64,000 nucleotides of DNA from Methylobacterium longum (GTDB taxonomy: Bacteria > Pseudomonadota > Alphaproteobacteria > Rhizobiales > Beijerinckiaceae): the NCBI RefSeq assembly GCF_022179385.1, contig NZ_BPQS01000021.1:1-64000 (forward strand), read 5' to 3'. Numbering within the stretch: the first letter of the stretch is position 1; each line of letters begins with the position of its first letter. This document shows, piece after piece, positions 1-7,516 of the stretch. The position numbers were made by a program, and so were the translations under genes. The notes beneath the pieces are model-generated. The model ran no database searches, was not told the origin of the DNA, and saw only the letters and a list, made by a program, of their open reading frames with translations.

Positions 1-745
1 AGCCGTGGGCATCGAACGGCACCCCGTAATGGCTTGCACCGGGTTTGCCGGCGAACTGGATGAACGGGCTCGGGTAGCGCGTGTTCGAATCGAGATAGCC
101 GAAATGGTGCAAGAACTTGCGTCTCTGCGCGGCATCCTCGCTCTCCGCCGGGGGCCAGAGCTGGTCGACCCCCGGGGCCGTTAGAGCCGCCATCATCGCC
201 TGGCGGAGCGCCGCGTAGCCGGCCCCGTTGAGGCGTACGCCGTCCTCGGTAAGATCGGGCCTGAGCGCTCCCGTCTCGGTGGCCAGGACGGCATCGTAGT
301 CGATGAAGTCTGCACCGCAGTCAGCGGCGTGGTCGCGCAGCCACGCGTTGACCTGCCCGATGAGCGCGACCGGCAACCCGGCCGCATCCGGCGCGCCCGG
401 ATCCACCGGCGGGATCGAGCCGACCCAGGTCCGCACGTAGAGGTCGCTCGCGTCCCGCAGCATGGCGGCAATGTCGGCCACGATGGCCGCGCACGTGACT
501 GAATGACCCCGGCCGAGGATGTCGTCGCGACCGGCGATCAGGTGCAGGCCCTTCGCCCCGTAGGCGGCGATGTCGGAGCGCAGGCGCCGCGCCATGTCGC
601 GCGTCGACTGCCCGATGATTCCCCGGGGCACCGTCTGCGGCCCGGAGAACAGCGCCGGCGTCTCGGCCGTCAACCCCATCGTCACCGAATCGCCGAAGAA
701 CAGGATCGGCCCGAACGGGAACAGCGGCTTGTCTGCCTCCGGCAT
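1..745 (-). CDS. SGNH/GDSL-fold hydrolase-like protein, C-terminus beyond the window
   Basis: The reading frame starts at the ATG at 745 and runs off the left edge, so the C-terminus is missing. The N-terminus has the block-I motif FFGDSV, followed by the block-II-like RGIIGQST, so the SGNH hydrolase fold (esterase/deacetylase) is clear. Block III reads GRDD where the family has GxND, and block V reads DGVRLN where the family has DxxH. The oxyanion Asn and catalytic His therefore appear replaced by Asp and Arg. The gene lies 12 bp after a discoidin glycosyltransferase-like gene on the same strand, which suggests a role on surface glycans. By family the substrate would be an O-acyl group on sugar. 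With these substitutions it could be inactive or a binding protein. The fold is fairly sure, the activity is not. Confidence 0.75.
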   Translation of the reverse strand, partial: MPEADKPLFPFGPILFFGDSVTMGLTAETPALFSGPQTVPRGIIGQSTRDMARRLRSDIAAYGAKGLHLIAGRDDILGRGHSVTCAAIVADIAAMLRDASDLYVRTWVGSIPPVDPGAPDAAGLPVALIGQVNAWLRDHAADCGADFIDYDAVLATETGALRPDLTEDGVRLNGAGYAALRQAMMAALTAPGVDQLWPPAESEDAAQRRKFLHHFGYLDSNTRYPSPFIQFAGKPGASHYGVPFDAHG

Positions 746-757
746 CGTCGTGCAGCC

Positions 758-1930
758 TCAGCGCGCGGCGAAGATCTCGATCCCGTCGAGGTGCAGATGC
801 TGCTCCTCGTCGAGATCGACCTTGAGATAGCGGAACCGGACGTTGTCGAACCGCAGGTGGAGGGGCAACCCAGGATGGCAATGGGCGTCCACGGCATCGA
901 AGACGAGGCGATAATCGTCTTCCGTCTCGCCCAGCCAGATCCGCATCAACTGCGCCCGCTCGCTGGGCTGCCCCCAGCGGTTGTAGATCCGGATCTCCGA
1001 GACGCGCTCGACCGCGCCGAGGTCGAGGACGCACCACGGATTGCGGTCGAGGCCCGTGTGGAAGAAGAACGACGGGTCGCCGGTGGTGCGCTCGCCGTAG
1101 GTGCCGGTCGTCCCCGACCAGGGGGAGGCGGAGCTGGCGCGCCAAGCCTTGCCCAGCGCGATGTTCTGCGACGGGCGCGCCCAGACCAGCGCGTCCAGCT
1201 CGAGTTCGTCGATCAACGTCCGGATCCGCTTCGACGGCTCGCGCAGCGCCGGGATCTCTAGATCGAGCTTGTAGACCAGGTTCGACAGGATGCTCTGGTC
1301 GAAGCGGTGGTCGATGAACCCGTCGAAATCCGGGAGGCCCAGCTGATTGGGGATGTCGGTGACGACCCTGGGATCACGCGCGTAGCGCAGCCACTCGGCG
1401 ACCAGATGGCGCGTGGCCGGGCTCACCATGAAGGCGATCCACGAGGCCTGGATCTGGTCAGCGTTCCAGTAGCGCTCCGTGTCGCAGTCCATGAGCACGA
1501 AGCAATCGCGCTTGGTCCAAACCCGCTGCGGCCGGCCGTGCAGCACGCCGACCGCGACCCGGCACTCGGACCCAGCGAGCCAGCTCAGGAGCGGCGCCAC
1601 CGGCGGCAGCGGATCCTCGCCCACTGCCTGCATCCCCGTGTCGCTGAAGACGATGAAGTCGCCGTCGCGACGCTTCTCCAGCGCCTCGGCGATAATATAG
1701 GGCTTCCAGGCCCAGTTTCCCGCGCCACGCGAACGGTCGAGGATCTCCCGGTGCTCTCGGTAAAATGCCGTCTGGCGCAACCGGTCGGGCGACCAGTTCT
1801 CTACCGTGTCGAAGTCACCCGTACCCGCCGCCGCGGCTGCAAGCCGGCGCTGGCTCTCGACGTAGTGGTACTTCGCGGCGAAGCTGACCAGCGTCTTGTG
1901 GCGTCCGCGCAGCCTGCGGCGCTGAACCAT
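758..1930 (-). CDS. Glycosyltransferase-like protein with C-terminal discoidin (F5/8 type C) domain
   Basis: About 390 aa from the ATG at 1930. The frame stays open further upstream, but this ATG has a GAGG about 6 bases before it and the upstream residues look non-coding. Residues ~1-260 look like a nucleotide-sugar-dependent transferase (YHYVESQ, FSDTG, VLMDCDTERYW), but I cannot name the family. Residues ~270-390 form a discoidin/F5/8-C carbohydrate-binding module: NIALGK at its start, WCVLDLGAVERVSEIRIYNR in the middle, FRYLKVDL near the end. No signal peptide is visible. It lies between the fucosyltransferase-like gene and the SGNH gene, all on the minus strand, so a glycan assembly or modification set is likely. 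The discoidin call is strong and the transferase call moderate. Confidence 0.7.
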   Translation of the reverse strand: MVQRRRLRGRHKTLVSFAAKYHYVESQRRLAAAAAGTGDFDTVENWSPDRLRQTAFYREHREILDRSRGAGNWAWKPYIIAEALEKRRDGDFIVFSDTGMQAVGEDPLPPVAPLLSWLAGSECRVAVGVLHGRPQRVWTKRDCFVLMDCDTERYWNADQIQASWIAFMVSPATRHLVAEWLRYARDPRVVTDIPNQLGLPDFDGFIDHRFDQSILSNLVYKLDLEIPALREPSKRIRTLIDELELDALVWARPSQNIALGKAWRASSASPWSGTTGTYGERTTGDPSFFFHTGLDRNPWCVLDLGAVERVSEIRIYNRWGQPSERAQLMRIWLGETEDDYRLVFDAVDAHCHPGLPLHLRFDNVRFRYLKVDLDEEQHLHLDGIEIFAAR

Positions 1931-2234
1931 CAGCACCTCGGCGCGGTGCGTCGCGTAGGCGTTGACGCATAGTGCCTCGGGCGCTCCGTCCTCCCTCGCC
2001 AACTGGATCCTCCTGCTGATCGGCTGAGGGCTTGTCACCGACTTTCGCTTCTTCGGCAAGGTTGCGGCGGCTGACCCCGCCGCCGTGCCCGGGCCGCTAA
2101 TCACGGAAACGCGCGACTGGCGGCGATTACCCCCTTAGCGATTTGTCGGCGGCGGTCCGGGTGGCGTCTTCCTCACACCACTTGTGAGCCGGTCATGATG
2201 GTGAGGGTGCGGCGTGAATGCATGCGGCCCGTCG

Positions 2235-3632
2235 CTAACCAACCTGATCGTCGAAGGCGAGCTTCTCGATCGGGTAGTCAATCATCAATTGACGGCGCTC
2301 TCGGGAGTTATCCCACTCGCCGACCTTGGTGTACTCGCCCGTAGTGTCGAGAACCTCGACGATCTTCCCGATCGTGGGAATACCCCGAAAATGCTGGGGC
2401 CAGCCCGAGGCGAAGAAAAATACTTCCTCGACGTGTTCGGATAGATGACACACGCCCGGTCCGAATGTGCCGAGGCCGAATACGAGGTAGCGGCCGTTCA
2501 CCAGCGCGGCAACGTCGTCGGCGAGTGCCCCACTTTGCGTCGTGAGCGGAATGCCGGTTTCCACGATGTAAGCCTCCAATTCTGAAATCACAGGATTCAG
2601 GCGGTTCTCGAAGACCATCTTGATCGACGAGATTCGCTTTTCTGTGAGGAGGCGTTGGATGACGAGCTTGTAGAAGGCCAGCGGCGGCTGCGGATAGTGG
2701 GGGGCCACCCAAGTGCTGAAGATGTCGCCAGAGCGAATGTGGATGAGGAGCTGATCGTCGGGTTTTTCCGGAAAGCTCGTGGGAAGCCGGTTGAACAGTG
2801 GGCGGATGTAGTTCGTGATGATGTGGCGTGACTGCTTTTGTTCTAGCTCGCCCGCGAGTTTCTGAATCTTGACGTCGAAGAACATGCCGGACAGGAAGTA
2901 CCCATCCGTCGGCAACGGATGCGAGGCCGGAATGAAGGTGATGCCGCCGATCTCCCGGGGTTCGTTGTAGTTGAGGACCTCGCTCCGGTCCATGATGGAT
3001 AACTTGATGTACTTGAGCTTGAGCGCTTTGCAGATCCCGATCGCGAGCAAGCATTGAATGATGAAGTTGCCGAAGGCACCGTTCTCGTAGAGATCGATGC
3101 CGACGATCGACAGTCCTCGCTGCTCCGGATGGCCGAGCAGGCGGTATCCCCTATAGACATCGACGCCCGGGTGCTCGGAGACAAGATCAAAATCCGCGTT
3201 CATGAGCTTGCGCCAAACGATGAGATCGAAGGCGGCCCGCTCGGTCCAGACGCGTGCGGCGCGTGCATCGTGCGGATCAGCCGCGGTGGCGAAGACACGG
3301 ATGTAGCGAGCCCAACTCGCCTCGCCCGGAGCGACCGCGATCAACGAAGTAGAAGCCGCGCTTGGCGCTTGTGAGACGACTTCGGGAGACGACCACGTCT
3401 CACCGTCATCGGAGAAGGCGAGCCGAGCTTCGAGTGTATCCGCGGAGACGGCGTCCCGCGTCGTCTCGAACTGAACGGAATGGATCGGGAAACGGAGACC
3501 CAAGTCAATCTGCCGCCAGGCGTCGCTCCCGGAGGCGTCCGAGGGCGAGGCGCCAACCTGATCCACGATCGTCCACGCGCCATTCGGAGCGAGTTCGACA
3601 AGATCGCGATGAGATACCTGTTCGCCTACCAT
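2235..3632 (-). CDS. Discoidin-type N-terminal domain fused to fucosyltransferase-fold domain
   Basis: 465 aa. Residues ~10-140 resemble an F5/8-C (discoidin) module (WRQIDLGLRFPIHSVQFE, then SDDGETWS and ARYIRVFATA). Residues ~150-450 resemble the GT-B fold of alpha-1,2/1,6-fucosyltransferases and protein O-fucosyltransferases. The key motif is HIRSGDIF, matching the HxRxGD donor-site peptide, with GNFIIQCLLA near the start of the domain. The likely reaction is transfer of fucose or another deoxyhexose from a nucleotide sugar to a glycan; the acceptor is unknown. The domain order is the reverse of the neighbouring gene, where the discoidin module is C-terminal. The start at 3632 lacks a strong ribosome site, so the N-terminus could be a little shorter. 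Confidence 0.72.
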   Translation of the reverse strand: MVGEQVSHRDLVELAPNGAWTIVDQVGASPSDASGSDAWRQIDLGLRFPIHSVQFETTRDAVSADTLEARLAFSDDGETWSSPEVVSQAPSAASTSLIAVAPGEASWARYIRVFATAADPHDARAARVWTERAAFDLIVWRKLMNADFDLVSEHPGVDVYRGYRLLGHPEQRGLSIVGIDLYENGAFGNFIIQCLLAIGICKALKLKYIKLSIMDRSEVLNYNEPREIGGITFIPASHPLPTDGYFLSGMFFDVKIQKLAGELEQKQSRHIITNYIRPLFNRLPTSFPEKPDDQLLIHIRSGDIFSTWVAPHYPQPPLAFYKLVIQRLLTEKRISSIKMVFENRLNPVISELEAYIVETGIPLTTQSGALADDVAALVNGRYLVFGLGTFGPGVCHLSEHVEEVFFFASGWPQHFRGIPTIGKIVEVLDTTGEYTKVGEWDNSRERRQLMIDYPIEKLAFDDQVG

Positions 3633-3994
3633 CGACTACGTTCCATGTTTCCCAGCCAACGTCTCATGTCGGCTTGATCGCGATCGAGCCTACCCGGCAA
3701 TGCCGCCAACCACGTTGGCAGGCTTCAGTCGCAAACGGCGACACAAGCAGAACATCCCGCACCGTCCCGCACGCCGATGCGTCGTTCCGAATCCGCGAGC
3801 CGTCTCTAAGAGAGGCCGGCGCTGAGGTCGAGGCGTGGGCTTCGGTGCGCCGTGCACCAGGCAGCTCCACATGGACAGGCTGCGTCGCTCGATGCGATAT
3901 CAGGCGCGATCCGACCGATGTTCGCGATCGCGCGCTCCGAACGATGGCGTCCAAACGGCTCGCGCCTGGTCCTGCAAGCTGAGATCGAACAAGC
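3633..3994. other. Intergenic region between divergent glycan genes
   Basis: This 362-bp stretch separates the minus-strand fucosyltransferase-like gene from the plus-strand acyltransferase, so it should hold both promoters. Reading frames here are Arg/Ser-rich and look like chance frames. I see no convincing promoter or RNA. Confidence 0.5.
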
Positions 3995-4594
3995 ATGCCC
4001 ATCAAGATCGTCGACCTCGGCCATAACAATCAGATCGACACGTCGGATGATTTTCTCGCAACGCAGAATGGAACCATCTTCTTCGAACGCAGCAACAACC
4101 ACATCATCATTGGAAAGAATTCGAACAGTGACGATATCTATCTTCACTGCGGATCCGACGCGGCGGTCCATATCGGCGATCACGTGCGCTTGGCCAAGGC
4201 CCGGATGCACATCGTCGCGCCGACCAAGCTGATCATCGCGGAATTCACCTCATTTGTCGGAAATGCGCAAATCTCAGCGCATGAATCGGCCGAGATCACC
4301 TTCGGTCATAATTGCCTGATCGCTGACGAGGTGACGGTGTCGGTGAGCGACATGCACTCGGTCATCGACGTGGAGACCGGCAAGCGGATCAATCCGGCGC
4401 GACCGATCTTGATCGGCCACCGCGTTTGGATCGGTGCGCGCTCGACGGTGCTGAAGGGCACGACGATCGGCGACGGATCCTTCATCGGGGCACATTCGCT
4501 CGTGCGCGGCACCTTCCCAGCCAACGTCATGGCCGCCGGGGTGCCGGCGAAGGTGATCCGCACCGGTGTCACGTGGCGCACCGATCTGATCTGA
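3995..4594 (+). CDS. Left-handed beta-helix (hexapeptide) acyltransferase
   Basis: 199 aa. The protein is made of hexapeptide-type turns ([LIV]-G-x4) from residue ~30 onward, for example IIIGKNSNSD, VHIGDHVRLA and ILIGHRVWIG. It ends in the family's typical IGDGSFIGAHSLV and NVMAAGVPAKVIR motifs. SDMHSV supplies a plausible catalytic His. The closest known group is acetyl- or acyltransferases acting on sugars (maltose/galactoside and colanic-acid acetyltransferase-like). It is divergent from two discoidin enzymes, so acetylation of the same surface polysaccharide is a reasonable inference. It converges with argC, with only 10 bp between the stops. Confidence 0.85.
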   Translation: MPIKIVDLGHNNQIDTSDDFLATQNGTIFFERSNNHIIIGKNSNSDDIYLHCGSDAAVHIGDHVRLAKARMHIVAPTKLIIAEFTSFVGNAQISAHESAEITFGHNCLIADEVTVSVSDMHSVIDVETGKRINPARPILIGHRVWIGARSTVLKGTTIGDGSFIGAHSLVRGTFPANVMAAGVPAKVIRTGVTWRTDLI

Positions 4595-4604
4595 CCCCGC
4601 CCGC

Positions 4605-5555
4605 TCAGGCGTCGAGCCCGAGCATCAGCCCGAGGTTCTGCACTGCCGCACCCGAGGCGCCCTTGCCGAGGTTGTCGAGGCGCGCCACCAGCACCGCCTG
4701 CCCGTGGTCGGACGAGCCGAACACCCGCAGCTCCAGCCGGTCGGTGTCGTTGAGGTCCTCCGGTTCGATCTTCTCCCTGTGCGCGCCGGTGGCGGCGCCC
4801 GGCACCACCTGCACCAGCGGCTCCCCGGCGTACCAGTCGCGCAGCGCCGCCTCTAGGTCGCCCGCCGCGGGCTTGCCCGGCAGGGTGTTGAGGTGGAGCG
4901 GCACGCTCACCAGCATGCCCTGCCGGAAACTGCCCACGGACGGCACGAAGATCGGCCGCCGCGTCAGCCCGCTGTAGCGCTGCAGCTCGGGCACATGCTT
5001 GTGGGCGAAGCCGAGGCCGTAGAGCTGGAACGGGGGCGCCGTGCCCTGCTCGTAGGCCTCGATCATGCTCTTGCCGCCGCCGCTGTAGCCGCTGACCGCG
5101 TTGACGCTGATCGGGTGATCGGCCGGGATCAGGCCGCCCGCCACGAGCGGGCGCAGGAGCGCGATGCCGCCGGTCGGGTAGCAGCCGGGATTGGCCACGC
5201 GCCGGGCGCGGGCGACCGCGGCCCCCTGTTCCCGAGTCATCTCCGGGAAGCCGTAGGTCCAGCCCTCCGCGACCCGGTGGGCGGTGCTGGCGTCGAGGAC
5301 GCGCGGGCCGCCGCCGGGCAGTCCGTCGGCGAGCGCCACCGTCTCCCGGGCGGCTTCGTCCGGCAGGCAGAGCACGACGAGGTCGACCCCGGCGAGCAGC
5401 GCGCGCTTGGCCTCCGGATCCTTCCTGTGCGCGGGCGCGATGCTGCGCAGGGCGACCCGGCCGTCGCGCTCCAGGCGCTCGCGGATGCCGAGGCCGGTGG
5501 TGCCGGCCTCGCCGTCGATGAACACGGTGGGCTTCGTCGCGCCTTCGCCAGCCAT
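4605..5555 (-). CDS. argC: N-acetyl-gamma-glutamyl-phosphate reductase (type 2)
   Basis: 316 aa, the size of the short type-2 ArgC. It reduces N-acetylglutamyl phosphate to the semialdehyde with NADPH in arginine biosynthesis, in the cytoplasm. FIDGEAGTTGLGI forms the nucleotide-binding loop, NPGCYPTG holds the active-site Cys, and SGYSGGGKSMI is the conserved substrate loop. I chose the ATG at 5555 because AAGGA precedes it by about 10 bases and the family N-terminus fits; the frame stays open 45 bases further upstream. The ribosomal pair rpsI-rplM lies upstream on the same strand but is separated by a hairpin terminator. Confidence 0.95.
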   Translation of the reverse strand: MAGEGATKPTVFIDGEAGTTGLGIRERLERDGRVALRSIAPAHRKDPEAKRALLAGVDLVVLCLPDEAARETVALADGLPGGGPRVLDASTAHRVAEGWTYGFPEMTREQGAAVARARRVANPGCYPTGGIALLRPLVAGGLIPADHPISVNAVSGYSGGGKSMIEAYEQGTAPPFQLYGLGFAHKHVPELQRYSGLTRRPIFVPSVGSFRQGMLVSVPLHLNTLPGKPAAGDLEAALRDWYAGEPLVQVVPGAATGAHREKIEPEDLNDTDRLELRVFGSSDHGQAVLVARLDNLGKGASGAAVQNLGLMLGLDA

Positions 5556-5667
5556 GATCCGCTCGTCCTTCCGATTCGACCTATCGCCCGAGTTCGGCAC
5601 CGCACGCGCCGATCACGTGAGCGCGGTGCACCATGCTGTCAACGGCTGCGCGGCAGCCGGAAACGCG

Positions 5668-5697
5668 AAAGGGCGGCCCCGCAGGAGCCGCCCTCTC
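5668..5697 (-). terminator. Hairpin terminator after rpsI
   Basis: On the minus strand AGGGCGGC and GCCGCCCT form an 8-bp GC stem followed by TTTCG, about 25 bases after the rpsI stop. It fits an intrinsic terminator ending the rplM-rpsI transcript, although the U-tract is short. Confidence 0.6.
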
Positions 5698-5722
5698 CGT
5701 GACACCGGTGTGACCGGGTGTC

Positions 5723-6208
5723 TTAACGCTTGGAGAACTGGAAGCTGCGGCGGGCCTTCTTGCGGCCGTACTTCTTGCGCTCGACCACGCGGGCGTCGCG
5801 GGTCAGGAAGCCTTCGCGCTTCAGGGGCGCGCGCAGCTCCGGCTCGTAGTAGGTCAGCGCCTTCGAGAGCCCGTGCCGCACGGCGCCGGCCTGGCCGGAG
5901 AGGCCGCCGCCCGCCACCGTGACGTTGATGTCGTACTGGTCGATGCGGCCGGCGATCTCCAGCGGCTGGCGCAGGATCATGCGCAGCACCGGCCGGGCGA
6001 AGTAGACCTCCACGGGGCGCTTGTTGATCGTGACCGTGCCGTTGCCGGGTTTGATCCAGACGCGGGCGACCGCGTCCTTGCGCTTGCCGGTGGCGTAGGC
6101 GCGCCCTTGAGCGTCCAGCTTCTGGACGTGCACGGGGGCCTCGTTGGCCGGATCGACCGCGCCGGTGTTCGACCGGTTGAGGTCGGCGAGGGACTGCAGG
6201 GTCGCCAT
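5723..6208 (-). CDS. rpsI: 30S ribosomal protein S9
   Basis: 161 aa from the ATG at 6208; a TTG six bases upstream is a less likely start. Residues ~35-161 are typical S9: GRVDQYDIN-type core (here GRIDQYDIN), GLSGQAGAVRHG, and the C-terminal GRKKARRSFQFSKR tail that reaches the ribosomal P site. The ~30-residue N-terminal extension (ATLQSLADLNRS) is common in alphaproteobacteria. It begins 2 bases after the rplM stop, so the two genes are co-transcribed and probably translationally coupled. Confidence 0.97.
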   Translation of the reverse strand: MATLQSLADLNRSNTGAVDPANEAPVHVQKLDAQGRAYATGKRKDAVARVWIKPGNGTVTINKRPVEVYFARPVLRMILRQPLEIAGRIDQYDINVTVAGGGLSGQAGAVRHGLSKALTYYEPELRAPLKREGFLTRDARVVERKKYGRKKARRSFQFSKR

Positions 6209-6210
6209 GA

Positions 6211-6672
6211 TCAAGCGCTCACGTTCTTGCGGTTGAGGGCGCCGACGTCGAGCGCCTGCGGCTGCTGGGCCTCGTGCGGGTGCTCGGTGCCCTTGTAGAC
6301 GCGGAGGTTGCTGAGGATCTGACGGAAGAGCGGGCCGCGGGGCAGCATGCGCTCGACGGCCTTCTCGACCACGCGCTCGGGGAACCGGCCTTCGAGGATG
6401 AACTTGGCCGTCCGCTCCTTGATGCCGCCCGGATAGCCGGTGTGGTAGAAGTAGCTTTTCTGGCTGTACTTACGCCCGGTGAACTTCACCTTCTCGGCGT
6501 TGATGACGATGACGTTGTCGCCGCAATCGACGTGGGGCGTGTAGGCGGCCTTGTGCTTGCCGCGCAGGCGCATCGCCACGATCGATGCGAGACGGCCCAC
6601 CACGAGGCCCTCCGCGTCGATCACGATCCACTTCTTGTCGACCTCGGCGGGCTTCAGCGAGGTGGTCTTCAT
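6211..6672 (-). CDS. rplM: 50S ribosomal protein L13
   Basis: 153 aa. The start at 6672 gives the family N-terminus MKTTSLKPAEVDKKW; residues upstream in the open frame are not L13. Conserved L13 segments include VVGRLASIVAMRLRGKHK, GDNVIVINAEKV, YHTGYPGG and AVERMLPRGPL. It is an early-assembly protein of the large subunit. It forms the classic L13-S9 operon with the next gene. The 210-bp leader upstream probably holds the promoter. Confidence 0.97.
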   Translation of the reverse strand: MKTTSLKPAEVDKKWIVIDAEGLVVGRLASIVAMRLRGKHKAAYTPHVDCGDNVIVINAEKVKFTGRKYSQKSYFYHTGYPGGIKERTAKFILEGRFPERVVEKAVERMLPRGPLFRQILSNLRVYKGTEHPHEAQQPQALDVGALNRKNVSA

Positions 6673-6863
6673 AGCCAAATCCCAGGGGTTCCGACGGATC
6701 CGGCCCCGACGGGTCGGGGCATTCAGGCATCGGGGTGCCGAAAAACGAGCCGCCGCGTGGAATGCACGCGGCGGCGGTGCCGGGTGGATAGCCGGACCGG
6801 GAGGGCGGGTCAACAGAGAAAATCGAAAACGCAAAAAGACGAGCGCTGAGAATGACTTCCAAT

Positions 6864-6885
6864 CTGCGGTATCAGGATACCGCAG
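6864..6885 (-). terminator. Perfect inverted repeat after the CoA-binding gene
   Basis: CTGCGGTATC and GATACCGCAG are perfect 10-bp arms separated by 2 bases. The repeat starts right after the stop codon of the CoA-binding gene (minus strand) and lies about 190 bases upstream of rplM. It could end the upstream transcript, or as a near-perfect palindrome bind a regulator of rplM-rpsI. There is no U-tract. Confidence 0.5.
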
Positions 6886-6886
6886 G

Positions 6887-7486
6887 TCAGTCGCTCCGCC
6901 GGCCGCGCTCGGCGATGGTGAGCCTCTGGACGCCCCGGCCGGCGAGCACGGGCTTCTTCGCGCTGAGGATGCGGGAGTTGACCCCGGTCCAGCCGATCTC
7001 GCCCGACAGGCGCCCGTACTCGATCTTGGGACAGCGGTTCATGATCACCGTGAGCCCGCGCGCCTCGGCCCGTCCGGCCGCCGCGTCGTCGCGCACGCCG
7101 AGCTGCATCCAGATCACCGTCGGCAACGGGTCGAGGGCCAGCGCCTCGTCCACCAGCGGGCCCGCCGCGGCGGAGTTGCGGAAGATCTCGACCATGTCGA
7201 TCGGCTGCCCGGCGAGGGACGCCTGCACCTCCGCGAGGGAGGCGGCGACCCGGCGCCCGAGCAGGTCCTGGCCGGCGATGCCCGGATTGACCGGCGTCAC
7301 CGCGTAGCCCCGGTCGAGGAGATACTTCAGCACGATCCAGCTCGGGCGGGCCGGGTTCGCCGAGGCGCCCACCAGGGCGATCGTGCGCGCGGCGTTGAGG
7401 ATCGCGCGGATGCGCGCATCGGGGTAGCGGGCGTGCCGGGCGGCGATCTCCGCGGCGGGCTCGGACCCGTCGGTCGTCTCGTGCAT
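6887..7486 (-). CDS. CoA-binding domain protein (YccU-like)
   Basis: 199 aa. Residues ~25-150 are a Rossmann-type CoA_binding_2 domain: TIALVGASANPARPSW, then YAVTPVNPG, VEIFRNS and VIWMQLGV, ending in MNRCPKIEYGR. Members resemble the CoA-binding part of succinyl-CoA synthetase alpha without the catalytic domain, and their role is unknown. The start is supported by GGAGG six bases upstream. It follows the nucleotide-sugar dehydrogenase on the same strand with a 30-bp gap, but a shared function is not obvious. Confidence 0.88.
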   Translation of the reverse strand: MHETTDGSEPAAEIAARHARYPDARIRAILNAARTIALVGASANPARPSWIVLKYLLDRGYAVTPVNPGIAGQDLLGRRVAASLAEVQASLAGQPIDMVEIFRNSAAAGPLVDEALALDPLPTVIWMQLGVRDDAAAGRAEARGLTVIMNRCPKIEYGRLSGEIGWTGVNSRILSAKKPVLAGRGVQRLTIAERGRRSD

Positions 7487-7516
7487 GGCGTGCCTCCATC
7501 CTTGTTCCGGCCGGCC

